Shown: positions 35,182-44,978 of the stretch, one piece after another | Numbering within the stretch: position 1 is the stretch's first letter | Layout: each line of letters starts with the position of its first letter | From: Desulfovibrio aminophilus DSM 12254 | GTDB lineage: Bacteria > Desulfobacterota > Desulfovibrionia > Desulfovibrionales > Desulfovibrionaceae | Assembly: GCF_000422565.1 (NCBI RefSeq) | Contig: NZ_KE383875.1 | Span: 317,742 to 381,741 of the forward strand | Length of the DNA stretch: 64,000 bases | Reading direction: 5' to 3' | Notes under the pieces: generated by a model | What the model saw: the letters and a program-made list of their open reading frames with translations, nothing else | Told to the model about the DNA's origin: nothing | Databases searched by the model: none | Position numbers and translations under genes: made by a program

Positions 35182-35928
35182 ATGAAACGCATTCTTTCCC
35201 TGTTCCTCGCCGCCGCTCTGCTGGTCTCCTTCGCGGGAGCAGCCTCGGCCAAGAAACTCATCGTGGCCACGGACACCAACTTCCCGCCCTTCGAATTCAA
35301 GGATCCGGCCTCCGGCAAGCACACCGGCTTCGACGTGGAGCTGTGGGACGCCATCGCCAAGAAGATCGGCGCGGAGTACGACCTCCAGCCCATGGACTTC
35401 AACGGCATCATTCCCGGCCTCCAGTCCGGCCAGATCGACGTGGGCATCGCGGGCATGACCATCAAGCCCGAGCGCGCCAAGGTCGTGGACTTCTCCGACC
35501 CCTACTACAACGCGGGCCTGCTCATCCTGGTCAAGAGCGACAACAAGGACATCACGGACGTGAAGAGCCTGGCCGGCAAGGTCGTCTCCACGAAGCTCGG
35601 CACCACCAGCGAGGACTTCGTGAAGAAGGAGGCCGGAGCCAAGGACGTGAAGCTCTTCCCGAACAACGACGCCATGTTCATGGAGCTGCTCTCCGGCGGC
35701 GCCGACGCCGTGGTCTTCGACTCCCCGGTGGTCTCCGACTTCATGCGCACCGCGGGCAAGGGCCAGGTCAAGGTCGTCGGCCCCCTGTACCAGGGCCAGT
35801 CCTACGGCATCGCCTTCCCCAAGGGCAGCGGCCTGAAGGCCAAGGCCGACGCGGCCCTGAAGGCCCTCAAGGACAGCGGCGCCTACCGCACCCTGTATAT
35901 GAAGTGGTTCGGCACGGAGCCGAAGTAA
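35182..35928 (+). CDS. glnH: Glutamine-type amino acid ABC transporter binding protein
   Basis: 248 residues from the ATG at 35182 (GGAGAG upstream); signal peptide ends AASA near residue 23. The solute-binding family 3 signature TDTNFPPFEFKDP and GFDVELWDAIAKKIGAEYDL are clear, with the ligand-binding GIAGMTIKPERA. It is very close to GlnH in pattern, so glutamine or a similar polar amino acid is the likely ligand. First of three genes. Confidence 0.92.
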   Translation: MKRILSLFLAAALLVSFAGAASAKKLIVATDTNFPPFEFKDPASGKHTGFDVELWDAIAKKIGAEYDLQPMDFNGIIPGLQSGQIDVGIAGMTIKPERAKVVDFSDPYYNAGLLILVKSDNKDITDVKSLAGKVVSTKLGTTSEDFVKKEAGAKDVKLFPNNDAMFMELLSGGADAVVFDSPVVSDFMRTAGKGQVKVVGPLYQGQSYGIAFPKGSGLKAKADAALKALKDSGAYRTLYMKWFGTEPK

Positions 35929-35945
35929 CCCCAACGCCTTTCACG

Positions 35946-35981
35946 ACCGAGGCCCGGACGCCTAGGCGTCCGGGCCTCGGT
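35946..35981 (+). repeat. Perfect 36-base palindrome between glnH and glnP
   Basis: An 18-base arm (35946-35963) is followed at once by its exact complement (35964-35981). The RNA would form a very stable hairpin without a T run, so it more likely protects the glnH message end or partly attenuates transcription than terminates it. Confidence 0.7.
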
Positions 35982-36003
35982 CCCGCCTTGAGACGAGGTT
36001 CCC

Positions 36004-36669
36004 ATGGCCTTTCAGTTTGAACCAAGCGTGGTCATCGAGACTTTTCCCATGCTCATGCGCGGGCTGAAGTTCACCGTGCTCATCACGGTGGGCGGCCTGA
36101 GCTTCGGCTTCCTCCTGGGAGCCCTCTTCGGGCTCATGAAACTGGCCCGCTCCCCCTGGCCCCGCAAGCTGGCCGGAGCCTACATCGAGACCATCCGGGG
36201 CACGCCCATGCTCGTGCAGGCCATGTTCCTGTATTACGGCGTGCCCATGGCCCTGGGCATCCGCATCCACCCCCTGCTGGCGGGCGGCCTCGTCATCGCC
36301 GTCAACTCCGGGGCCTACATCGCGGAGATCGTGCGCGGAGCCATCCAGTCCATCCATTCGGGCCAGACCGAGGCCGGACGCTCCATCGGCCTCACCGGCT
36401 TCCAGACCATGCGCTACATCATCTGGCCCCAGGCCTTCCGGCGCATGATCCCGCCCCTGGGCAACCAGTTCATCATCAGCCTCAAGGACACCTCCCTGCT
36501 CATGGTCATCGGCGTCGGCGAACTGCTGCGCACCGGCCAGGAGATCGTGGCCGTGAACTTCCGGGCCTTCGAGGTCTATCTGGCCGTGGCCCTGGTCTAC
36601 CTCGTCATGACCCTGAGCATCGCCGAGGCTCTGAAGCGGCTGGAGCGCCGCCTGCGCATCCGCCAGTAA
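36004..36669 (+). CDS. glnP: Glutamine-type amino acid ABC transporter permease
   Basis: 221 residues, five predicted membrane segments, HisM/GlnP family. Motifs [13 protein letters not shown] and [17 protein letters not shown] mark the coupling region. ATG follows a weak GAGGTTCCC site. Forms the channel with GlnQ. Confidence 0.93.
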   Translation: MAFQFEPSVVIETFPMLMRGLKFTVLITVGGLSFGFLLGALFGLMKLARSPWPRKLAGAYIETIRGTPMLVQAMFLYYGVPMALGIRIHPLLAGGLVIAVNSGAYIAEIVRGAIQSIHSGQTEAGRSIGLTGFQTMRYIIWPQAFRRMIPPLGNQFIISLKDTSLLMVIGVGELLRTGQEIVAVNFRAFEVYLAVALVYLVMTLSIAEALKRLERRLRIRQ

Positions 36670-36679
36670 GGATCATCGC

Positions 36680-37408
<729 letters not shown>

Positions 37409-37413
37409 CATCG

Positions 37414-37440
37414 GGGCCCGGCCACGCCGGGCCTTTTCTT
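37414..37440 (+). terminator. Terminator of the glnHPQ-like operon
   Basis: GGCCCGGC (37415-37422) pairs with GCCGGGCC (37426-37433), followed by TTTTCTT. Confidence 0.85.
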
Positions 37441-37480
37441 TATCCCCCGCGCCTTTTCCGCCCCGGGCCCGACTTCCCGC

Positions 37481-37509
37481 TTGCGCCCGCATTCCCCTGT
37501 AGATAGAGT
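37481..37509 (+). promoter_or_regulatory. Candidate promoter of the cysteine desulfidase gene
   Basis: TTGCGC (37481-37486), a 17-base spacer and TAGAGT (37504-37509) about 64 bases before the chosen ATG. Confidence 0.4.
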
Positions 37510-37572
37510 GCCTTACCATCAGAGGCCCGGCGCGACGCGGACGGGCCCACACCTTTGGCAAGCGAGGCCAAC

Positions 37573-38904
37573 ATGGGATTCAGCCTCAAGGACATCCTCC
37601 ACGGCAACGCCCGCCAGCTCCTGCGGCTGGAGACCGATCCCGGGCTGGGCTGCACCGAACCGGCGGCCATCGGACTCTGCGCCGCCACCGCCGCCGCCCT
37701 GCTCCCCCCGGGCTCGGCCATCGAGTCCGTGCGGGTGGAGACCGACCCGAACATCTACAAGAACGCCATGGGCGTCATCGTGCCCAACTCGGGCTCCGAG
37801 TCCGGGGTCGCCCTGGCGGCGGCCATGGGCGCGGCGGCCGGCGACCCGGCGAAAAAACTCCAGGTCTTCGCCTCCGTGGCCTCCGAGGGTCTGGAGCGGG
37901 CCAAGGCCCTGCTCCGCGCGGGCAAGGTTCAGGCGGGCATCGCCCCGGATGTCCAGGGCCTGTTCGTCAAGGTCACGCTGACCTCCGACGGCCATGAAGC
38001 CACAGCCACGGTGGCCGGACGCCACGACCGGGTGGTGGCCCGCACCCTGGACGGCAAGGAGCTGGGCGGCGACGCCTGCGACGGCGGCGGCGCGTCCGAC
38101 GGGGGGCTGGAGGGCCTGGAGCAATGGCTCCTGGGCCTGACTCTGGACGACCTCGTGGACCTGGTGGACGGCATGGACGCCACGGACCTGAATTACATCC
38201 GCGAGGGCCTGGCCCTGAACGAGGCCCTGGTGGAATACGGCCTGGCCCACGGGCCGGGCATCGGCGTGGGCCGCGCCCAGCTCGGGCTCCTGCGCCAGGG
38301 CCTGCTCAAGAAGGACGTCTGCGTCTGGGCCGGCATCCGCACCGCCTCGGGCATCGACTCGCGCATGGGCGGCGTGCCCCTGCCGGCCATGACTCTGGCG
38401 GGATCGGGCAACCAGTGCATCGCCTCGGGCATCCCCGTGGCCTCGGCCGCCGAATTCGCGGCCGTGGAGGACAAGGATCTCATGCCCCGGGCGGTCATGC
38501 TCAGCTATCTCGTGACCTGCTCCATCAAGATCGGCGTCGGGCGGCTCTCCGCGCTCTGCGGCAGCGGCGTGGCCGGAGGCGCGGGCGTGGCCGCGGCCAC
38601 GGCCTACCTCTTCGGCGGCACGGTGGAGAAGATCGGCGGAGCGGTGAAGAACCACATCGCCTGCTCCTGCCCGGTGGCCTGCGACGGAGCCAAGACCGGC
38701 TGCGCCCTGAAGGTCGGGGAGATGGTCGCCTCGGCCGTGAAGAGCGGGCTCCTGGCCCTGGGCGGCTGCATCGTCCGGGGCACCGACGGCGTGGTGGACC
38801 CGAGCGCCGAGCAGACCATGCGCAACCTGGGGCTGGTGGCCCGCAAGGGCCTGGCCGGACTGGACCCTGTGATCCTGGACATCATGCTCAACAAGAAACT
38901 CTAG
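37573..38904 (+). CDS. cyuA: L-cysteine desulfidase family protein (CyuA/UPF0597)
   Basis: 443 residues from the ATG at 37573, five bases after GCGAGG; an in-frame TTG six codons earlier is possible. The N-terminal GLGCTEPAAIGL and the conserved NCPSC-like region SCPVACDGAKTGCALK near residue 380 supply the cysteines for the [4Fe-4S] centre of this serine-dehydratase-like family. CyuA enzymes break L-cysteine into pyruvate, ammonia and sulfide; L-serine dehydratase activity is an alternative. The next gene is an amino-acid permease ten bases away, matching the enterobacterial cyuPA arrangement. Confidence 0.87.
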   Translation: MGFSLKDILHGNARQLLRLETDPGLGCTEPAAIGLCAATAAALLPPGSAIESVRVETDPNIYKNAMGVIVPNSGSESGVALAAAMGAAAGDPAKKLQVFASVASEGLERAKALLRAGKVQAGIAPDVQGLFVKVTLTSDGHEATATVAGRHDRVVARTLDGKELGGDACDGGGASDGGLEGLEQWLLGLTLDDLVDLVDGMDATDLNYIREGLALNEALVEYGLAHGPGIGVGRAQLGLLRQGLLKKDVCVWAGIRTASGIDSRMGGVPLPAMTLAGSGNQCIASGIPVASAAEFAAVEDKDLMPRAVMLSYLVTCSIKIGVGRLSALCGSGVAGGAGVAAATAYLFGGTVEKIGGAVKNHIACSCPVACDGAKTGCALKVGEMVASAVKSGLLALGGCIVRGTDGVVDPSAEQTMRNLGLVARKGLAGLDPVILDIMLNKKL

Positions 38905-38913
38905 GAGCGCCAC

Positions 38914-40134
38914 ATGGCCGCGACCACCGGCAAGGCCTCCGTGCCGACCATGTCCCTGCTCGTCACGGGCAATCTCCTGGGTGCGGGAATCCTGGCCCTG
39001 CCCGTGAACCTGGGCCCGGCGGGCATGATCCCGGCGGCCGCTGGCATCGTCCTGGTCTGGGCCATCATGCTGGCCAGCGCCTGGATCCTGGTCGGCCAGG
39101 ACGATCTCGTCCAGGGCGACTCCGGCGGACTGCCTTCCTTCTTCGGCGCCAAGATGGGCCCGGCGGCCAAGTGGCTGGCCGTGGCGGCGGACCTCGTCGT
39201 GTTCTACGGCGTGCTCACGGCCTACCTCACGGGCACCACCACCATCCTCACCAACCTGTTCATTCTGCCCGTGTCCAAGCCCGTGGCCACCCTGGCCTAC
39301 TTCGTCATCGTGGCCGGACTCACCGGCTTCGGCATGAGCCTTTTGCGGCGCTGCAACACGGTCATCCTGGTCTGCATGGGCCTGACCTTCTCGGCCATGG
39401 TGGCCATGACCCTGGGCCACGTGGAGCCGGCCCGGGCCTTGCCCATGCGCTGGGGGTTCCTGCCCGCGGCCATGCCCGTGGCCCTGACCGCCTTCCTGTT
39501 CCACAACCTCATCCCGACGCTCTGCCGGGAGATGGGCGACCGCGCGGCCGTCCGGAGAGCCGTCCTCTACGGCTCGCTCATCGGCCTGGCCATGAACCTG
39601 GCCTGGACCGGAGCCGTGTTCTGCTCCCTGCCCATGCAGGGCCCGGAGAGCATTTCCCTGCTCTGGGCCTACAAGGCCAACCTTCCGGCCACGGTGCCCC
39701 TGTCCCTGCTGCTCGACTCCAAGCTCTTCACGAACATCGGGCTGATCTTCGCCATCCTGTCCATGAGCGCGGCCTTCCTGGCCAACGGCACAGCACTCCA
39801 GGACTTCCTTCTGGACCTGACCAGCACCTATCTGCGCACACGCAGCAAGATCCTCATCTGGGCCCTGGCCTTCCTGCCTCCGCTCCTGGTTTCGATCTTC
39901 TATCCGGGAATCTTCCTGACGGCCATGAACCTGGTGGGCGGGGTGGGCATCTGCCTGCTCTTCGGCGTGTTGCCGGGCTTTCTCCTGCTGCGCCAGGCCA
40001 CGGGCCCCAAGCGGATTCTGGCCGTGGCCCTGCTGGTTCTGTTCGGCGCGGTGCTCGTGTTCGAATTAGGCCAGGAACTGGGCCTGACCAACATCCACCC
40101 GGACGTGGAGTACTGGACCCAGTTCGTGAACTGA
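38914..40134 (+). CDS. Hydroxy/aromatic amino acid permease family transporter (CyuP-like)
   Basis: 406 residues, eleven predicted membrane segments. The N-terminal SLLVTGNLLGAGILALPVNLGPAG and the unwound-helix sequence FHNLIPTLCREMGD mark the HAAAP family (SdaC, TdcC, Tnab, YhaO/CyuP). Encoded ten bases after the cysteine desulfidase, so cysteine or serine uptake is likely. A bidirectional terminator follows. Confidence 0.88.
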   Translation: MAATTGKASVPTMSLLVTGNLLGAGILALPVNLGPAGMIPAAAGIVLVWAIMLASAWILVGQDDLVQGDSGGLPSFFGAKMGPAAKWLAVAADLVVFYGVLTAYLTGTTTILTNLFILPVSKPVATLAYFVIVAGLTGFGMSLLRRCNTVILVCMGLTFSAMVAMTLGHVEPARALPMRWGFLPAAMPVALTAFLFHNLIPTLCREMGDRAAVRRAVLYGSLIGLAMNLAWTGAVFCSLPMQGPESISLLWAYKANLPATVPLSLLLDSKLFTNIGLIFAILSMSAAFLANGTALQDFLLDLTSTYLRTRSKILIWALAFLPPLLVSIFYPGIFLTAMNLVGGVGICLLFGVLPGFLLLRQATGPKRILAVALLVLFGAVLVFELGQELGLTNIHPDVEYWTQFVN

Positions 40135-40150
40135 CCCCCATACGACGCGA

Positions 40151-40193
40151 AAAGGCCCCGGAACCCCACGACGGCGGATCCCGGGGCCTTTCT
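40151..40193 (+). terminator. Terminator shared by convergent operons
   Basis: AAAGGCCCCGG (40151-40161) pairs with CCGGGGCCTTT (40181-40191). A and T tracts on both sides let it serve the plus-strand cyu pair and the minus-strand HisC-like operon. Confidence 0.8.
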
Positions 40194-40214
40194 TCCCGTC
40201 TCCGGCTCCAGGGC

Positions 40215-41327
40215 TCAGGCCCCGCGCAGAACCTCGGCCAAGGCGGCCGTGAATTCCTCCATGACCGGGGCGAGGCCCAGGGTCACGCGGATCCAGTTGG
40301 GAAAACGGAAGCCGGTCATGGTCCGCACCATGACGCCCCGACGCATGAGTTTGCGGTAGAGGAGCGTGTCCGGGAGCTTCGTGCGCAGCATGAGGAAGTT
40401 GCCCTCCCCGCCGATGTGCTCCAGGCCCAGGTCCACGCAGGCGCGGCGCACGATCTCCCGGGCGGCGGCGACCATCTCGCGGGTGGCCTTCATGTGCCCG
40501 CCGTCGTCTTCCACGGCGGCCCGGGCCGCCTCCTGGCCCAGGGTGTTCACCGAGTAAACCACATGGGTCCGGCGGATGAGGTCCACCACCTCCGGCGCGC
40601 CGCAGAGGTAGCCCACGCGCAGGGCCGCCAGCCCGTACATCTTGGAGAAGGTGCGGAAGACCACCACGTTGGGATGCCGCTCCAGCAGGTCCATGCCGTC
40701 CGGGAATCCGGGCGTGTCCACGAACTCCCGGTAGGCCTCGTCCACCACCACCAGAGCCCGGCCGCCCACGGCGGCCAGGAAGCGCTCCATGCGCCCCTCG
40801 TCCCACCACGTCCCGGTGGGATTGTTGGGGTTGCAGACGAAGAAGATCTTGGTCCGGCCGTCGGCGGCGGCCAGCATCCCCTCGGGGTCGAAGCCCCAGT
40901 CCCTGAGCGGGGCCAGGCGTGCCTGGAAACCCGAGAAGTCGGCCACCCACTCGTAGACCGCGAAGGTCTTGTCCGCGGTCACGATGTTGTCGCCCGGGCC
41001 GCAGAAGGCCTTGATCACGCTGGCGATGACCTCGCAGGAGCCGTTGCCCACCAGGAAGCGGTCCGGGTCCTTGCCGAAGGCCCGGCCCAGGGCCTGTCGC
41101 AGGAGGTAGGAATCGCCGCTGGGGTAGATGGCCGCGCGGGGCGGGGCGAACTCCGCGATGACGGCCCGGGACGCGGGCGTCGGGCCCAGGGCGTTCTCGT
41201 TGTTGTTCAGCCGGTGCAGATGCGTGACGCCGTACTGACGCGCCAGAATGGGATCGGGGCGGCTGGGGGTGTAGGCCTGGAAGCCCCGGACATACTCCGG
41301 GGCCAGATCAACGAGGCTGGGGGTCAT
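40215..41327 (-). CDS. hisC: Histidinol-phosphate aminotransferase-like PLP enzyme
   Basis: 370 residues, class I/II aminotransferase fold. Motifs: NNNENALGPTP at the start, NPNNPTGTWW near 167, VVDEAYREFV near 195 and the pyridoxal-binding lysine in FRTFSKMYGLAALRVGY near 230. This set matches HisC, but the family also contains aromatic and threonine-phosphate aminotransferases, and no other histidine gene is near. Its start lies 20 bases inside the preceding gene, so it is translated with the signalling operon upstream, an unusual place for a biosynthetic enzyme. Confidence 0.87.
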   Translation of the reverse strand: MTPSLVDLAPEYVRGFQAYTPSRPDPILARQYGVTHLHRLNNNENALGPTPASRAVIAEFAPPRAAIYPSGDSYLLRQALGRAFGKDPDRFLVGNGSCEVIASVIKAFCGPGDNIVTADKTFAVYEWVADFSGFQARLAPLRDWGFDPEGMLAAADGRTKIFFVCNPNNPTGTWWDEGRMERFLAAVGGRALVVVDEAYREFVDTPGFPDGMDLLERHPNVVVFRTFSKMYGLAALRVGYLCGAPEVVDLIRRTHVVYSVNTLGQEAARAAVEDDGGHMKATREMVAAAREIVRRACVDLGLEHIGGEGNFLMLRTKLPDTLLYRKLMRRGVMVRTMTGFRFPNWIRVTLGLAPVMEEFTAALAEVLRGA

Positions 41328-42615
41328 GCTCGAAGACCGCCTCGTCGGACACGCCGGAATGGGGCAACACCAGCCGGGGAGTGAACCCGGCCGCCAGCAG
41401 CGCCGGGGTCATGGCCGCCTGCCAGGACCAGGCCATGTCCAGGTAGAAAAGGATGTCCGGGATTCCCTCCCGCCGCAACGCCTCCACGTGCCGCCCGAGA
41501 TTTTCGGCCAGATCCCGGCCCCCCAGCAGGGGCCGCAGCACGGCCAGCCCGCGCCGCAGGTCCAGCTCCGTGGAGAGCAGGGAGTGCTCGCGTTCCCGGC
41601 CCTCGTCGGGGTCCGGGGACAGGATGTCGCGCATGAAGGCCAGGCGGTCGTACTCGCGCTCCAGAAAGGAGGCCAGGTCCGGGTGGGCCCAGACCGCCGC
41701 GCCCTCATCCTCACGCAGGGAGCGGTAGAAGGCGGCCTGCTCGGCCACCTCGCCCCCGGCCGTGAAGAACAGCGACCCGAGGGGCTCGAAGTACTCGGCC
41801 GGCAGATCGGCGGTGGGTCGTTCGCTCACGGCGCAGACGGCCTTGGTGCGCGCCACTCGGGCCAGGAATCCCTCCGCCAGCAGGCGGCCGATCTCCGGCC
41901 CGCGCTCGGGGTCCAAAACATAGGGCCCGGAAAAGAGCACTCCCTGTCCGCCCGGGGAACGCCAGAGCAGGAGCCCGGCCGGACGGCCGCCGGAGTCGGT
42001 GACGGCCAAGGCCGAATAGAGGCCCGCCTCGACCATGTCCACCAACCGGCCCGGGTTGAAGAAACCCTTGGGGCAGAGCCGCGCGGGATAGCGCCCGGCC
42101 GCCAGCATGGCCGCGTGGCGCAGGGTCTCGGAGGTCGGAGCCTCGGAGAGTGTGAACGGCGGCGTCAGCTTCGGCGTCTCGCGCAACGCCTCGGCCGCTG
42201 GATATTCGCGGTCCACCTCGGCGGCGAGCAGGACGTCGTCCTTGCCCAAGAGGGTCAGGCGGCAGCGGTCGGTGAAGCGCGCGGCCAAAACGAGGCCCAT
42301 CTCTCCACCGTCGCCGGGGGCCACCCCGGCGGCGTAGTTCAACGCCCGCAGATCCAGGTGCTCGGCCCGGAAGCGGAATTCCGCCCGCGCGGCCGGTCCC
42401 AGGCGGCGCAGGGTCAGGCCCAACGGCTCGTCCCGGCGCGCCTCGCGGCGCAGATATTCGAAGAACTCCTCCACGGCCAGGGCCAGCCGGGGCACACGCG
42501 CCTCGCCCAGGCCGAAGGCCCGTCCGGCGGCCTCGGCGGCGGCCACGGCCACGGACAGGAATTCCGCCTCGGGCGGCAGTTCCAGCTTGAGAATCCCTTC
42601 CATCGCCGCGTTCAC
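41308..42615 (-). CDS. Degenerate anti-sigma-kinase-like domain fused to a GNAT-like domain
   Basis: 435 residues from a GTG preceded by GAAGGAGG. Residues about 8-130 resemble the HATPase fold of RsbW-type kinases (RLALAVEEFFEYLRREARRDE), but the conserved asparagine of the N-box is missing, so ATP binding is doubtful. Residues about 160-300 look like a GNAT acyltransferase (AGLLLWRSPGGQGVLFSGPYVL). The C-terminal 130 residues are helical and not recognised, with FLYLDMAWSWQAAMTPALLAAGF. Located between a PP2C/HATPase signalling protein and the HisC-like gene. Function unknown; a regulatory or modifying step is the best guess. Confidence 0.65.
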   Translation of the reverse strand: MNAAMEGILKLELPPEAEFLSVAVAAAEAAGRAFGLGEARVPRLALAVEEFFEYLRREARRDEPLGLTLRRLGPAARAEFRFRAEHLDLRALNYAAGVAPGDGGEMGLVLAARFTDRCRLTLLGKDDVLLAAEVDREYPAAEALRETPKLTPPFTLSEAPTSETLRHAAMLAAGRYPARLCPKGFFNPGRLVDMVEAGLYSALAVTDSGGRPAGLLLWRSPGGQGVLFSGPYVLDPERGPEIGRLLAEGFLARVARTKAVCAVSERPTADLPAEYFEPLGSLFFTAGGEVAEQAAFYRSLREDEGAAVWAHPDLASFLEREYDRLAFMRDILSPDPDEGREREHSLLSTELDLRRGLAVLRPLLGGRDLAENLGRHVEALRREGIPDILFYLDMAWSWQAAMTPALLAAGFTPRLVLPHSGVSDEAVFEHDPQPR

Positions 42616-42626
42616 CCGATCCTCCT

Positions 42627-44978
42627 TCAGCCGAAGGCCAGGACGAGGACGTTGGCCTCGCCCCGGCGCTCGTAGCGCGCGTGCGAGGTCACGGTCTTGA
42701 TGAAGAACACGCCGAGACCTCCCGGCTCACGCTCGTCCAGCCCGGCCGTCAGGTCCGGCACGGCGGCCTCGGACAGGGGGTCGTAGACGCCGCCCCAGTC
42801 CGTGATGCTCAGGGCGAAAGCCCCGGGCTCGCCGGACAGCGGGCAGGCCACCTCCACCTCGCCCTGCCCCCCGGGATAGGCGTAGTGGAAGATGTTGACC
42901 AAGGCCTCCTCCAGGGCCAGCTCCACCTTGGAGAGGGCCTCCGGAGGCAGATGCCCGGCAGCGCGCTCGATCACGAAGACCCGCAGCGGCTCCAGGCTTT
43001 CCATGACGGCGGGCAGCCGCAAAGCCTGGGTTCCGCCGGTCAGGTCGCGCACCTCGCCGCCCTGGAAGCGCAGGGCCAGCATGGTGATGTCGTCGGACTG
43101 CTCGGCCCCGCCGGTGAAGGCTGCCACCGAGACGCCCACGGCGTCGATGACCTCCCGGGCGGGGCGGCCGGGGAGTCCGGCCAGGGTCTGGAGCAGACGA
43201 TCCTCGCCGTAGAGTTCCTCGGCCCCGTTCATGGCCTCGGTGACGCCGTCGGTGTAGACGAAGAGCGTGTCCCCGGGATTCATGACGAAGCGTTCGGTGG
43301 TGTAGCGGACGCCGGGCATGGCTCCGGCCACGGGCTCGCGCAGCACGGGCAGCCAGCCCGTCTCCCCGCCGGCCCGGACGAACACCGGCGGGTTGTGCCC
43401 GGCCGAGGCCCACTCCACCTCGCCGGTGCGGAAGTTCAGAACCGCGCAGAAGATGGTCACGAACATGCAGGAGTCGTTCTCCTCGGCCAGGTCGTCGTTG
43501 ACCTTGGAGAGAATCTCGCCGGGGGTGTGGACCTGATCGGCCACGGCCTTCATGAGCGTCTTGGCCACGGCCATGAAGAAGGCGGCCGGGACGCCCTTGC
43601 CCGAGACGTCGCCCACCAGGAAGCAGAAGCGGTCCTCGCCCAGGAGGAAGAAATCGTAGAGGTCGCCGCCAACCTCGCGGGCCGGAACGATGCCCGCGAA
43701 GATGTCGAACTGGGTATGCTGCGGGAAGGGCGGGAAGATCTTCGGCAGGATGCCCATCTGAATGTCGTGGGCGATGCGCAGCTCGCTCTCGATGCGCTCC
43801 TTGGCGGCCGTGGTGCTGGTCAGGTCTCGGATGTAGTCCTTGAGCGAGGCGGTCATGTGGCCGAAGGCCCGGGTCAGGTCGCGCACCTCGTCGTCGCGCT
43901 TCACCTCGGGCAGGACCGCGTCCAGATTTCCGGCCGCGATCTCCCCGGTGGCCTGGGAGAGCCGCCGCAGGGGCCGGGTGATGGAGCCGGCGATGATCCC
44001 GGCCAGGGCGGCCAGGGCCAGGAAGCCCGCCACGCCCAGGCCCGTGGTGATGGCGGTCATGCGCCGCACGTCGGTCAGCAGTTCGTCCCGGGGATAGAAC
44101 ACGCCCAGGGACCAGCCGCTGCTGGGCAGGGGGGCATAGAAAAGAAACCCCGCGCGGCCGGAGGTGGGGCTCACGGCCTCCACGAAACGCGAGCCGCCGC
44201 GGATCATGTCCCGGCCGACGGCCCGAAGCTCCGAGTCATGCCGCTCCTCGGCAAGGGTGAAGATGGTTTCGTTGAGCACCAGGGACATGTCCGGGTGGGT
44301 CACATAGACCCCGCTCTGGGAAACCATGAAGGCGTATCCGGTCTCCAGCACGCGCACCTCGGAGACGATCCGACGCAACCACTCCAGGGACACGTCCACG
44401 GTGACCACGCCGGTGAAGCGGCGCTCACCGTCCGCCTCGCGCCAGAAGGGCACGGAGTAGGTGGTCATGAGGATGTTGCCGCCCCCCTCGTCGAAATAGG
44501 GCTCGGTCCAGACCGGGCGCAGCAGTTCCCGGGGGAGCTGGTACCAGTCCTGATAGAAATAGCGGTAGGAGTCCCCGCCGAGCATGGTTTCGCGAATGTC
44601 GGCCCCGTCGCGGTAGAGATAGGGGGCGTAATACAGGCTCTTGCCGTCGAAGCCGTAAGGCTCGAAAGCCACGGCCGTGGCGTAGACCTCGGGCGTGTCG
44701 GCCAGGATGCGGCGGCCCAGGCGCAGGATCTCCGGCTTGGACAGGGGCGCGTTCTCCAAGGCGTAGGCCGTGCTCCAGGGCACCTTCTGGAGGGTCGAAA
44801 GCACGGACTCGATCCGGTTCACCGTGGCCTGGGCCTGGTTGCGCGCGTTCTCCTCGACCTTGTCCAGGATGATGTCCCGGCAGACCTTGTAGGTATATGC
44901 CGAAACCCCGCCGAGGACCGCCGCCGCGCCGAGCAGCACGAGCAGGGCCAGCCGGGGCGCGATGCCGCCGAGCCTCAT
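42627..44978 (-). CDS. Cache-HAMP-PP2C (SpoIIE) phosphatase with C-terminal anti-sigma-kinase domain
   Basis: 783 residues. Order: membrane segment 9-27; Cache-type periplasmic sensor about 30-300 (YFYQDWYQLPRELLRPVWTEPYFDEGG); membrane segment 312-335; HAMP 336-390; coiled coil with AHDIQMGILPK; SpoIIE/RsbU phosphatase 425-620 with metal-binding REVGGDLYDFF, VGDVSGKGVPAA and EQSDDITML; and an RsbW-like HATPase from about 640 (ELALEEALVNIFHYAYP). Such proteins set the phosphorylation state of an anti-sigma-factor antagonist. The gene overlaps the upstream binding-protein gene by ATGA, suggesting that the binding protein feeds a signal to the Cache domain. Confidence 0.93.
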   Translation of the reverse strand: MRLGGIAPRLALLVLLGAAAVLGGVSAYTYKVCRDIILDKVEENARNQAQATVNRIESVLSTLQKVPWSTAYALENAPLSKPEILRLGRRILADTPEVYATAVAFEPYGFDGKSLYYAPYLYRDGADIRETMLGGDSYRYFYQDWYQLPRELLRPVWTEPYFDEGGGNILMTTYSVPFWREADGERRFTGVVTVDVSLEWLRRIVSEVRVLETGYAFMVSQSGVYVTHPDMSLVLNETIFTLAEERHDSELRAVGRDMIRGGSRFVEAVSPTSGRAGFLFYAPLPSSGWSLGVFYPRDELLTDVRRMTAITTGLGVAGFLALAALAGIIAGSITRPLRRLSQATGEIAAGNLDAVLPEVKRDDEVRDLTRAFGHMTASLKDYIRDLTSTTAAKERIESELRIAHDIQMGILPKIFPPFPQHTQFDIFAGIVPAREVGGDLYDFFLLGEDRFCFLVGDVSGKGVPAAFFMAVAKTLMKAVADQVHTPGEILSKVNDDLAEENDSCMFVTIFCAVLNFRTGEVEWASAGHNPPVFVRAGGETGWLPVLREPVAGAMPGVRYTTERFVMNPGDTLFVYTDGVTEAMNGAEELYGEDRLLQTLAGLPGRPAREVIDAVGVSVAAFTGGAEQSDDITMLALRFQGGEVRDLTGGTQALRLPAVMESLEPLRVFVIERAAGHLPPEALSKVELALEEALVNIFHYAYPGGQGEVEVACPLSGEPGAFALSITDWGGVYDPLSEAAVPDLTAGLDEREPGGLGVFFIKTVTSHARYERRGEANVLVLAFG

